Positions 16,464 through 24,137 of a stretch of 29,500 bases of DNA are shown piece by piece. Made by a program: the position numbers and the translations under genes. Source of the stretch: Ruminococcaceae bacterium UBA7101 (GTDB lineage Bacteria > Bacillota > Clostridia > Oscillospirales > Acutalibacteraceae); assembly GCA_002493325.1 (NCBI GenBank), contig DKYL01000073.1, positions 1 through 29,500 on the forward strand, given 5' to 3'. The notes under the pieces were generated by a model. The model was given only the letters and a program-made list of their open reading frames with translations, searched no databases and had not been told where the DNA came from. How positions within the stretch are numbered: position 1 is the first letter of the stretch; every line of letters starts with the position of its first letter.

Positions 16464-16649
16464 ATGAACAATAAAAAAATTGCAGTAATCCTATCTGTAT
16501 TCATTGCGGTGCTGTTTATTATCATCGGTATCATCGCAGTTGCAGGTCATATTCCCTTTTTAGGGAAACCGTTAACCCTTATATTTGCTATAATTCTTAT
16601 TGTATTTATTTTGGGATTTTTTATAATAATCGGAAAAAGGAGAAAGTGA
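16464..16649 (+). CDS. Small two-helix membrane protein, function unknown
   Basis: A 61-residue peptide I do not recognise. After MNNKK it has a hydrophobic segment at about 6-28, a short polar turn with GHIPFLGKP, a second hydrophobic segment at about 36-56, and a basic GKRRK tail. This predicts a helical hairpin with both ends in the cytoplasm. It has its own promoter candidate, a GGGAG-like ribosome binding site, and its stop overlaps the start of the DUF523 gene (TGATG). The coupling supports its being a real gene rather than a chance frame. No conserved functional motif is visible. Confidence 0.65.
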   Translation: MNNKKIAVILSVFIAVLFIIIGIIAVAGHIPFLGKPLTLIFAIILIVFILGFFIIIGKRRK

Positions 16650-17086
16650 TGAAAATTCTGGTGAGTGCCTGCCTGCTTGGTGAAAACTGCAAATATAGCG
16701 GCGGCAATAACAAATGTGATGAAATCCTTGAGCTTGGCAAAAAGCATAAGCTGATCCCTATCTGCCCTGAATGCTTCGGCGGTCTTCCCATTCCGAGAGT
16801 GCCCGGTGAAATAAAAAACGGCAGGCTTTACTCCAAAACAGGTGAAGATTTGACAGAGGCATTTAACGACGGTGCAGAAAAAGCACTTTATGTAGCAGAA
16901 GAAAGCGGCTGCCAGCTTGCAATACTTAAAGAACGAAGCCCGAGCTGCGGCTTCGGCGAAATATATGACGGAAGTTTCAGCGGCAAGACAATAAGAGGCA
17001 ACGGAATAACCGCACAGCTTTTATATGACCACGGTATCGTCATACTGGGCGAAACAAAAATGGACAGAATCAAAGATTATGAATAA
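16649..17086 (+). CDS. DUF523 family protein
   Basis: A 145-residue protein of the DUF523 family, of unknown biochemical function. Conserved cysteine motifs are visible: SACLLGENCKYSGG near 6-19, CPECFGGLPIPR near 39-50, and SPSCGFGEIYDG near 99-110, a pattern suggestive of metal or cluster binding, though this is inference. I use the ATG at 16649 (overlapping the upstream stop) rather than the GTG one codon earlier; AAGGAG is well placed. It is cotranscribed with the small membrane protein and is followed by a strong terminator. Confidence 0.85.
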   Translation: MKILVSACLLGENCKYSGGNNKCDEILELGKKHKLIPICPECFGGLPIPRVPGEIKNGRLYSKTGEDLTEAFNDGAEKALYVAEESGCQLAILKERSPSCGFGEIYDGSFSGKTIRGNGITAQLLYDHGIVILGETKMDRIKDYE

Positions 17087-17094
17087 TTATCCGT

Positions 17095-17134
17095 ACAGAG
17101 GTTGACAGAGGTTGAAAAACCTCTGTTTTTCTTT
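17095..17134 (+). terminator. Terminator with a duplicated left arm, after the DUF523 gene
   Basis: The stem ACAGAGGTT (17105-17113) / AACCTCTGT (17118-17126) has a GAAA tetraloop and is followed by TTTTCTTT. The left arm is present twice in tandem (ACAGAGGTTG at 17095-17104 and 17105-17114), so the right arm can pair with either copy. Confidence 0.85.
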
Positions 17135-17172
17135 GATAATATCATAATTCCTATATCAATAATGCAAACCGC

Positions 17173-17202
17173 TTGACTGTCCTCTAACGTATATAGTAAT
17201 AT
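17173..17202 (+). promoter_or_regulatory. Promoter of the kinase-MATE pair
   Basis: TTGACT (17173-17178) and TAATAT (17197-17202) are 18 bases apart, 26 bases before the ATG at 17228. Confidence 0.5.
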
Positions 17203-17227
17203 GCAATTAAAGAAGGAGGAAAGCATT

Positions 17228-18208
17228 ATGGTAAGCAAAACAAAATTCGCAATAAGCAACAGCAAAATAAAAGAAATTTTTCATCATTTCGGCATTGATA
17301 ATATAAAAAGTATTTCACCGCTTGGCAGTGGCGAATATAATGCTGTATTTGAGATTAAAGCAGACAAAAGCTATGTTTTAAAGCTGGCACCTGACAGCAG
17401 TATACCCGTTTTGACATATGAGGACAAAATGATGTCAAGCGAGGTATTCTGGTATGACCAAATCAAAAGACATACAGACATAAGAGTGCCCGAGGTATAC
17501 TTTACCGATTATTCAAAAAGTATTGTTCCTACCGAATACTTTATTATGGAAAAGCTTGACGGAGAAATGCGAAGCACCGCCAAGCTTGGTGTTAATGCTG
17601 TCAGAGAAAGCACGGCTTTTATGCTGTCACAAATTCATAAAATAAAAAATGACAGATACGGATATATTCAGAATCAGCTTTATGACAACTGGTATGATGC
17701 ACTTTGCTCTATGATTCAAAATTTGCTTACTGATGCAAAGCGTGTCGGCAAGCGTTCCGCAAACGGTGAAAAGCTGTTAAAATATGCCCATAAGTATAAA
17801 GACATACTTATGAAAGTTGAATGCACAATGGTTAACTATGACTTGTGGGATGCGAATGTAATTTGCTGTAAGGATAAAAACGGTAAAACCGAGTATTGCT
17901 GGATTGACCCTGAAAGAAGCTTCTGGGGTGACAGAATATTTGACTTTATCTATGTTGACAATAATCCTATATTCAGTTTCAAATCAAAACAAAAATCTAT
18001 TGAGGTGTATAACAGAATCGCCGATAAGCCTATTGAAATCAATCGTGAAAACGAAATAAGATACGCTTTTGCACAGGGACTTATTGGTGTTATTCAGGAA
18101 GTAGAAAAATATTACCGCTACACCCCACATCACTTCGGCTGGTGGAGAAATGTTATATGCTACAAATGTATTTTCAAGAATGCTTTCAAGGTATTAAAAA
18201 ATGGATAA
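17228..18208 (+). CDS. Aminoglycoside phosphotransferase-fold kinase, substrate unknown
   Basis: A 326-residue protein of the APH/choline kinase fold. YVLKLAPD near 49-56 gives the ATP-binding Lys (K52), IMEKLDGEM near 106-114 is the hinge, NYDLWDAN at 203-210 holds the catalytic Asp (D205) and Asn (N210), and WIDPERSFWGD at 225-235 holds the metal-binding Asp (D227). The His of the usual HxD motif is replaced by Asn (N203). Substrates of this fold include aminoglycosides, macrolides, choline, homoserine and fructosamines, and cannot be assigned here. The ATG at 17228 follows AAGGAGG; the longer frame has no such site. The 3' end overlaps the MATE gene by 8 bases. Confidence 0.8.
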   Translation: MVSKTKFAISNSKIKEIFHHFGIDNIKSISPLGSGEYNAVFEIKADKSYVLKLAPDSSIPVLTYEDKMMSSEVFWYDQIKRHTDIRVPEVYFTDYSKSIVPTEYFIMEKLDGEMRSTAKLGVNAVRESTAFMLSQIHKIKNDRYGYIQNQLYDNWYDALCSMIQNLLTDAKRVGKRSANGEKLLKYAHKYKDILMKVECTMVNYDLWDANVICCKDKNGKTEYCWIDPERSFWGDRIFDFIYVDNNPIFSFKSKQKSIEVYNRIADKPIEINRENEIRYAFAQGLIGVIQEVEKYYRYTPHHFGWWRNVICYKCIFKNAFKVLKNG

Positions 18209-19508
18209 GAACAAAAACAAAGCAGTTGAAATGGAAACAAAGGCAATACCAAAGCTGATACTTTCCTATTCATCAGCAACCTTTTTTGCACTGTTTTTTG
18301 ATGCACTTTATAACATTATTGATACCCTGTTCATCAGCCACGGTGTTGGTGATGACGCAATGGGCGGAGTATCGGTTGTATTCCCTTTTATGATGATACA
18401 GGCGGGTATTGCTCAGATGGTGGGCGGCGGTGCTGCTGCACTTGCAGCAAAGCACCTTGGTGAAAAAGATTATAAAAAAGCAGGCAGTGTAACTGCAAAT
18501 GCTATGCTGATTTTTTACAGCACGGCTGTTATTACAACACTTATCGGTTTCCTGTTTATGTCACCGATTTTAAAACTGACAGGTGTTACCACTGATATAC
18601 TGCCTTATGCAAAGGAATACCTTTCCATAATTCTTGTAGGGAATGTATTTTCAACAGGCTTTTCATCCATTATACGTGCCGAAGGCAGAATGGGCTATTC
18701 ACTTGCCATATGGCTCATACCGACAGCAGTAAATATTGCTCTTGATTATGTATTTATCAATCTGTTAAATATGGGCGTAAAGGGTGCAGCACTTGCAACC
18801 GTTATCGGTTATTTCACCAGCTTTTTAATGAGTGTAATATTCTTTACAAAAATAAGCTGTCAGGATTTCAGTGAAATAAAAATCAATCGTCAAACAGCAA
18901 AGGACATTGTTATCATAGGCATACCGACCTTAATACAGATGAGCAGTATGTCACTGATATTTTTGCTGATTAACAGACTGCTCTCAAAATTCGGAGGTTC
19001 AGTGGGAATAAATATTTTTGCTTATTTAAGCAAAATCGCAACACTTGCCATTGTTCCGATTAATTCTGTTGCCCAGGCAGTATCACCAATCATAGGCTAT
19101 AACCACGGTGCTGATAATAGAGCAAGAATAAAAAGCACACTGAATTTCGGCTTGCTTATTACAGAAGCATATTCAGTAATTGCCTTGATTGCAGTTATGA
19201 TTATACCTGATTATTTCATAAGCATTTTTACCGATAATTCAGAAATAATCCGTGACGGTGCAGTGGCTTTGCAAATCATATCGCCTGCACTGATTCTTAT
19301 GCCGATTGTAATTATTCTCAGCTCATATTTTCAATCGACGGGCAAAAAAGCAAAAGCGATTATTTCAAGTGCGAGCATACTGGTATTTTTATTAATTCTG
19401 TTAGCCGTGCTTCCGCAAATATTCAGTTTAACAGGAATATGGCTTTCAATCCCCATTGCATGCTTACTTTCAGCCTTGCTTTCGGTATCAATAAAAATTA
19501 AATGTTAA
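18201..19508 (+). CDS. MATE family efflux transporter
   Basis: A 435-residue polytopic membrane protein with two homologous halves, as in MATE sodium- or proton-coupled drug exporters. Visible family segments are the first helix region with DALYNIIDTLFISHGVGDDAMGG near 29-51, FMMIQAGIAQMVGGGAAALAAKHLG near 62-86, and IIGYNHGADNRARIK near 296-310. The length is typical. The ATG lies within the last codons of the kinase gene with no good ribosome binding site, so translation is likely coupled. Substrates are unknown. Its terminator follows the stop. Confidence 0.9.
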   Translation: MDKNKNKAVEMETKAIPKLILSYSSATFFALFFDALYNIIDTLFISHGVGDDAMGGVSVVFPFMMIQAGIAQMVGGGAAALAAKHLGEKDYKKAGSVTANAMLIFYSTAVITTLIGFLFMSPILKLTGVTTDILPYAKEYLSIILVGNVFSTGFSSIIRAEGRMGYSLAIWLIPTAVNIALDYVFINLLNMGVKGAALATVIGYFTSFLMSVIFFTKISCQDFSEIKINRQTAKDIVIIGIPTLIQMSSMSLIFLLINRLLSKFGGSVGINIFAYLSKIATLAIVPINSVAQAVSPIIGYNHGADNRARIKSTLNFGLLITEAYSVIALIAVMIIPDYFISIFTDNSEIIRDGAVALQIISPALILMPIVIILSSYFQSTGKKAKAIISSASILVFLLILLAVLPQIFSLTGIWLSIPIACLLSALLSVSIKIKC

Positions 19509-19517
19509 ATTTAGATT

Positions 19518-19559
19518 AAGCATATTAACAAAAGCTTTTATTTGTTAATATGCTTTTTA
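19518..19559 (+). terminator. Intrinsic terminator after the MATE gene
   Basis: A 15-bp AT-rich stem (19518-19532 with 19541-19555) containing AGCATATTAACAAA, 8-base loop, followed by Ts. The remaining 86 bases to the next gene hold no convincing promoter, only AT-rich sequence. Confidence 0.75.
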
Positions 19560-19645
19560 CATTTTATAAATTTTTTTACGCAAGTTTTACCACTTCTAAA
19601 TAAGCACTTAATTGTAAATAATTAGAATGTAGCTGAGGTGATAAA

Positions 19646-21388
19646 ATGACAATATTTGATTTATTACAATTTATAGGAGGACTTGCCCTTTTTCTTTACG
19701 GAATGAATTATATGGGAACCTCCCTTGAAAAACTTAGCGGCGGAAAGCTTGAAACCATGCTTGAAAAAATGACAAGCAACCGATTTAAAGGCTTGCTCCT
19801 TGGTGCAGGCGTAACCGCTGTAATTCAAAGCTCCTCAGCAGTAACCGTTATGGCGGTAGGCTTTGTTAACTCAAAAATTATGACACTGCATCAGGTTGTG
19901 GGAATCATTATGGGCGCAAACATCGGCACCACTGTTACGAGCTGGTTGCTTTCGCTGACAGGTATTGAGGGCTCAAATATGTTCATAAAGCTGCTCAAGC
20001 CTTCATCCTTTGCACCTGTTATTGCTATGATTGGTGTATTTCTTCTGTTCTCACGAAAAAGCGAAAAGAAGAAAAACATCGGTGCAATTATGCTTGGCTT
20101 TGCCACACTGATGTTCGGTATGGACTATATGAGTGCAGCAGTTGAGCCGCTGAAAGACGTACCTCAGTTTACAGGTATTCTCACTATGTTTACAAACCCA
20201 CTACTCGGCATACTTGCAGGTGCTCTTTTAACTGCTGTTATTCAAAGCTCCTCTGCATCCGTCGGCATACTTCAGGCACTGGCGGTAACAGGCTCCATAA
20301 CAGTTTCCTCAGCCTTTCCGATTATACTGGGTCAGAATATAGGAACCTGTATCACGGCACTTATTTCGTCAGTGGGCACAAGCAAAAACGGAAAAAGAAC
20401 CGCCGTTATTCATCTGATTTTCAACACAATCGGTGTTGCTGCTGCAATGATTGTTTTCTACTCGGTAAAAGGCATTCTGAAGCTGCCTATTTTTGAGGAA
20501 AGCATCAACGCAGGAAGCATAGCGGCAATCCACACATTATTTAATGTATTTTCAACCGTACTTCTGTTCCCCTTCGGCAAATGGCTTGAAAAGCTGGCTT
20601 GTATGATTATACCCAACGGCAAGGATGAAAAAAGCGAGCTTATTGACGAAAAATTCATTCTGTCCAATGCCTATGCTATTGACAAAGCGAAAGAGCAGTG
20701 CAACACAATGGCAAATACAGCACTTGAAAACACAATACTGTCACTGAATATATTAAAAAAATATTCTTCTTCAAAAAACAATAAAATAACAGAAAACGAA
20801 CAAATCCTTGACAAATATGAGGACGAGCTTGAAACCTATCTTGTAAAAATCAGTGCAGGAGAATTAAACTTAAACAATTCGGTACGGCTTTCCATGCTTT
20901 CACACGCAATAGGCAACTTTGAAAGAATCGGCGACTATGCATATAACATACTGAGAGTAAAACAGCATATGCACAAGGAAAAAATCCACTTCAGCGCGGA
21001 AGCAAACGAGGAACTGGAAATTATGAGCAGTGCCGTTAAGGAAATTGCCGAAAATGCGGTATCAGCTTTCATCCATGATGATGTGGACGCTGCAAACCAA
21101 ATTGAACCTCTTGAACAGGTTATTGACAATCTTAAGGTTCAGATAAAGGCAAAGCACTCCAAGCGTATGGAAAACACGCAGTGCAATATTGAAAACGGAA
21201 TACTGTTTTTCGACATAATAAATTCACTTGAAAGGATTGCCGACCACTGCTCAAATCTTGCACTTTGCATCATTGAGCTTTCACAGAAAAGCTACCGTAT
21301 TCACCAATATTCCAAGGGAATAAAAAATACAAACTCATCATTTATGGAAACCTTTGAGGAATACTGTGAAAAGTATTCCTTAGCATAA
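19646..21388 (+). CDS. Na/Pi cotransporter family protein with PhoU-like C-terminus
   Basis: A 580-residue protein with an N-terminal membrane domain and a C-terminal cytoplasmic PhoU-like helical domain. The two inverted-repeat signature motifs QSSSA are at 61-65 and 200-204, with ANIGTTVTSW near 91-100 and GQNIGTCITAL in the second half, as in NptA/SLC34-type sodium-phosphate symporters. From about 340 on the sequence is charged and helical with paired PhoU-like repeats (HAIGNFERIGDYA and SLERIADHCSNLA). The expected role is phosphate uptake or control. It begins behind TGAGGTGA and is monocistronic, closed by a bidirectional terminator shared with the atp operon. Confidence 0.92.
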   Translation: MTIFDLLQFIGGLALFLYGMNYMGTSLEKLSGGKLETMLEKMTSNRFKGLLLGAGVTAVIQSSSAVTVMAVGFVNSKIMTLHQVVGIIMGANIGTTVTSWLLSLTGIEGSNMFIKLLKPSSFAPVIAMIGVFLLFSRKSEKKKNIGAIMLGFATLMFGMDYMSAAVEPLKDVPQFTGILTMFTNPLLGILAGALLTAVIQSSSASVGILQALAVTGSITVSSAFPIILGQNIGTCITALISSVGTSKNGKRTAVIHLIFNTIGVAAAMIVFYSVKGILKLPIFEESINAGSIAAIHTLFNVFSTVLLFPFGKWLEKLACMIIPNGKDEKSELIDEKFILSNAYAIDKAKEQCNTMANTALENTILSLNILKKYSSSKNNKITENEQILDKYEDELETYLVKISAGELNLNNSVRLSMLSHAIGNFERIGDYAYNILRVKQHMHKEKIHFSAEANEELEIMSSAVKEIAENAVSAFIHDDVDAANQIEPLEQVIDNLKVQIKAKHSKRMENTQCNIENGILFFDIINSLERIADHCSNLALCIIELSQKSYRIHQYSKGIKNTNSSFMETFEEYCEKYSLA

Positions 21389-21430
21389 AAAACATCGGAT
21401 ATTACTTTAATGTAATATCCGATGTTTTTT
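21387..21430. terminator. Bidirectional terminator between the Na/Pi gene and atpC
   Basis: A perfect 19-bp stem with core CATCGGATATTAC and a 6-base loop, with A-run and T-run ends so both strands have a U-tract. The convergent stops overlap its edges. Confidence 0.92.
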
Positions 21431-21842
21431 ATATATTATGACGATTTTTAATTTTAAGTCTATCCATTGCACGTGCCAGATTCGCCTGTGAATGATAATA
21501 TTCACGCTGCGATCGTTTAAGACGCATATCCTCCTCAGCTCTTTCCTTCGCCTCCTGTGCACGGCGTGCATCAATTTCCTCAGGCAGCTCGGCGGAAATA
21601 CATACAAGAATTGCTGTATTATCAAGAAATTCCAGAAATCCGTTTCCAACATATGCAGATATTTCTTTACCGCCGGCATCTGTTATTTTCATTTCACCCG
21701 AATAAATGGGAACAACGCAGTTTTCGTGCTTTGCAAGAAAGCCCTGACTGCCGCCGTCAACCAGCGGAACAACAAGCTGCTGTGCCTCCCCGTCAAAAAA
21801 GGTACGGTTTGATGCAATAATTTTTAATTGAAAGGTATTCAT
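21429..21842 (-). CDS. atpC: ATP synthase F1 epsilon subunit
   Basis: About 137 residues, a normal epsilon length. The N-terminal beta-sandwich starts FQLKIIASNRTFFDGEA and carries the GSQGFLAKHENCVVPI segment (family: G-x-x-G-x-x-x-x-H); the C-terminal part is a helical hairpin rich in Glu and Arg. It is part of the central stalk and can inhibit ATP hydrolysis. I place the start at the ATG at 21842, behind AAGGTGA, rather than the GTG at 21851. It is the last gene of the atp operon, 10 bases after atpD. Confidence 0.92.
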   Translation of the reverse strand: MNTFQLKIIASNRTFFDGEAQQLVVPLVDGGSQGFLAKHENCVVPIYSGEMKITDAGGKEISAYVGNGFLEFLDNTAILVCISAELPEEIDARRAQEAKERAEEDMRLKRSQREYYHSQANLARAMDRLKIKNRHNI

Positions 21843-21852
21843 AAAGGTCACC

Positions 21853-23238
21853 TTATTTCATTTGCTCTGCTTTTTTCAGAACGTCGTCAATTGTTCCTGC
21901 ATTGAAAAATGCCATTTCGGGAACATCGTCAACCTCACCGTCAACAATTGCCTTGAAGCCCTTTACCGATTCCTTAACAGGCACATAAACACCGGGAATA
22001 CCCGTAAATGCCTCTGCAACGTGGAACGGCTGTGACAGGAACTTTTCAATCTTTCTGGCACGGTACACAATCTGCTTATCCTCGTCAGACAGCTCCTCCA
22101 TACCGAGAATTGCAATAATATCCTGCAGCTCCTTGTATTTCTGCAGATAAGCCTGCACCTTTCTTGCAACCTCATAATGCTCTTCACCGACAACATCAGC
22201 CTCAAGAATACGTGAGTTTGACTCAAGAGGATCAACTGCAGGGTAAATACCCTTTTCAACAATTTTTCTTGAAAGAACCGTTGTAGCATCAAGGTGTGCA
22301 AAGGTTGTTGCAGGAGCAGGGTCTGTCAGGTCATCGGCAGGAACATATACTGCCTGAACAGATGTAATAGAGCCGTTCTTTGTGGAAGCAATACGCTCCT
22401 GCAGCTCACCCACATCTGTTGCCAGTGTAGGCTGATAACCAACGGCTGAAGGCATTCTGCCGAGAAGAGCAGATACCTCAGAGCCTGCCTGAACAAAACG
22501 GAAAATATTATCAATAAAGAGCAGTACATCCTGATGATCAATATCACGGAAATATTCTGCCATTGTAAGACCTGTTTCGGCAACTCGCATTCTTGCTCCC
22601 GGCGGCTCATTCATCTGACCGAAAACCAGTGCTGTTTTTTCAAGAACACCGCTTTCGCCCATTTCCTTCCACAGGTCATTGCCCTCACGGCTTCGCTCAC
22701 CAACACCTGTGAAGATGGAATAACCGCCGTGCTGGGTTGCTACATTTGTAATCAGCTCCTGAATAAGCACGGTTTTACCTACACCTGCACCGCCGAAAAG
22801 ACCAATCTTTCCGCCCTTCTGATAAGGTGTCAAAAGGTCAATAACCTTAATGCCTGTTTCAAGTATTTCAACCTGACTTGACTGCTCCTCAAATGACGGA
22901 GCACCTCTGTGAATGGACCAATGCTCGGCATCGTCGAGTGTTTCACCATCGTCAATGGTTTCACCCACCACATTGAACAGTCTGCCGAGTGTTCTGTTAC
23001 CGACAGGCACTTTAATCGCATCACCTGTGGCAGTAACCTCCATATCCTTGCAAAGACCCTCAGATGCAGCAAGCATAATACAGCGCACACAGCCTGAGCC
23101 GATATGCTGGCTGACCTCCATAACAAGTCTTTTGCCGTCAACAGTAACCTCAAGAGCGTCCTTAATATTTGGTAAATCGCCTTCAAACTCAACATCAACA
23201 ACAGGACCCATTACCTGAACAATTTTACCTTTATTCAT
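21853..23238 (-). CDS. atpD: ATP synthase F1 beta subunit
   Basis: A 461-residue catalytic subunit. The P-loop GGAGVGKTV is at 149-157, GERSREGNDL near 180-189 carries the catalytic Glu (E181), and LLFIDNIFRFVQAGSEVS and the ALLGRMPSAVGYQPTLATD block follow. The DELSEED lever is EELSDED here. All expected catalytic residues are present. GGAGGTGTCC precedes the ATG. It follows atpG with a 14-base gap. Confidence 0.97.
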   Translation of the reverse strand: MNKGKIVQVMGPVVDVEFEGDLPNIKDALEVTVDGKRLVMEVSQHIGSGCVRCIMLAASEGLCKDMEVTATGDAIKVPVGNRTLGRLFNVVGETIDDGETLDDAEHWSIHRGAPSFEEQSSQVEILETGIKVIDLLTPYQKGGKIGLFGGAGVGKTVLIQELITNVATQHGGYSIFTGVGERSREGNDLWKEMGESGVLEKTALVFGQMNEPPGARMRVAETGLTMAEYFRDIDHQDVLLFIDNIFRFVQAGSEVSALLGRMPSAVGYQPTLATDVGELQERIASTKNGSITSVQAVYVPADDLTDPAPATTFAHLDATTVLSRKIVEKGIYPAVDPLESNSRILEADVVGEEHYEVARKVQAYLQKYKELQDIIAILGMEELSDEDKQIVYRARKIEKFLSQPFHVAEAFTGIPGVYVPVKESVKGFKAIVDGEVDDVPEMAFFNAGTIDDVLKKAEQMK

Positions 23239-23252
23239 TTAAAGGACACCTC

Positions 23253-24137
23253 CTACTTCATTTTGTTTTTCTGTGCCTTGGCACCTGCTATTACCTCAGT
23301 TATTTCCTGCGTAATAGCTGCCTGTCTGGCACGGTTAAATTCAATACCAAGCTGCTTCAGCATATCCTTTGCAGCATCGGTTGCAGTCTGCATAGCCATC
23401 ATTCTTGCATTATGCTCAGAGCAATAAGATTCAACAAGTGCACCGTAAACAAAGCCTGCAATGTAATTCGGAATAATATAATCGAAAACCTTATCAACAC
23501 TTGGTTCAAAATAGCAGGTCTGATAATTGTTTTCATCTGCATGAATGCTTTTCACCTTCTTCAAAGGCAGAAGCTGTTTGATTTCTGCATTAAAGGTAAC
23601 GGAATTCAACATTCTTGTATAAACGATATAAACCTCGTCAAGCTCACCGCTTTTAAACAGGTCAACCATTTTCTCGCTGATTATTCTTGCCCTGTTCATA
23701 TTCGGATTCTGTGCCGTATATTTAAAATTAATATCAACAGGAATATTCTTTTTTTCAAAATATCTTCGACCAACCTGCCCGACAGCAAAAAGCATATTCT
23801 TGTTATCAGACAAAGCCTCTTTTTCAGCAATTTTTATAACATTGTGGTTATATGCACCTGCCATACCCTTATCTGCAGTAACTACAATATAGCCCTGTTT
23901 TCGTTCCTTCTTGGGTATGTTCTCCCTTTCATTAAAAAACTCACTGCCCGTTTCGGGTGAAAGGTCAAGTATTTTTGCCAGTGCGTCCTGAATTGCATAG
24001 AAATACGGCTCGGTATTTTTAAGGTCCTTCCTCGCCTTCTGAAGCTTGGAGCTTGAAATCATACACATAGCGTTGGTGATTTTCATTGTGTCCTTAATCG
24101 ACTTCATACGGGCTTGAATTTCACGGGAATTAGCCAT
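23253..24137 (-). CDS. atpG: ATP synthase F1 gamma subunit
   Basis: A 294-residue central-stalk rotor subunit. The N-terminal coiled-coil segment REIQARMKSIKDTMKITNAM and the C-terminal helix with NRARQAAITQEITEVIAGA are the conserved ends that form the shaft; VVTADKGMAGAYNHNVIK in the middle is the Rossmann-like domain motif. The ATG overlaps the end of the delta-alpha gene by 8 bases and has AAGAAGGTAA upstream, so it is coupled. Length is typical. Confidence 0.95.
   Translation of the reverse strand: MANSREIQARMKSIKDTMKITNAMCMISSSKLQKARKDLKNTEPYFYAIQDALAKILDLSPETGSEFFNERENIPKKERKQGYIVVTADKGMAGAYNHNVIKIAEKEALSDNKNMLFAVGQVGRRYFEKKNIPVDINFKYTAQNPNMNRARIISEKMVDLFKSGELDEVYIVYTRMLNSVTFNAEIKQLLPLKKVKSIHADENNYQTCYFEPSVDKVFDYIIPNYIAGFVYGALVESYCSEHNARMMAMQTATDAAKDMLKQLGIEFNRARQAAITQEITEVIAGAKAQKNKMK

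Noticed and set aside
17179..17196. MerR-type operator in the 18-base spacer of the kinase-MATE promoter
   Set aside because: The spacer starts like such sites (CTTGACTGTCC) but has no dyad symmetry, and no MerR gene is near.
23169..23960. A 263-codon open frame on the plus strand opposite atpG and the start of atpD
   Set aside because: It is antisense to clear ATP synthase genes, has no ribosome binding site or promoter, and its composition (Cys, His, Ile, Asn-rich) is that of a shadow frame.
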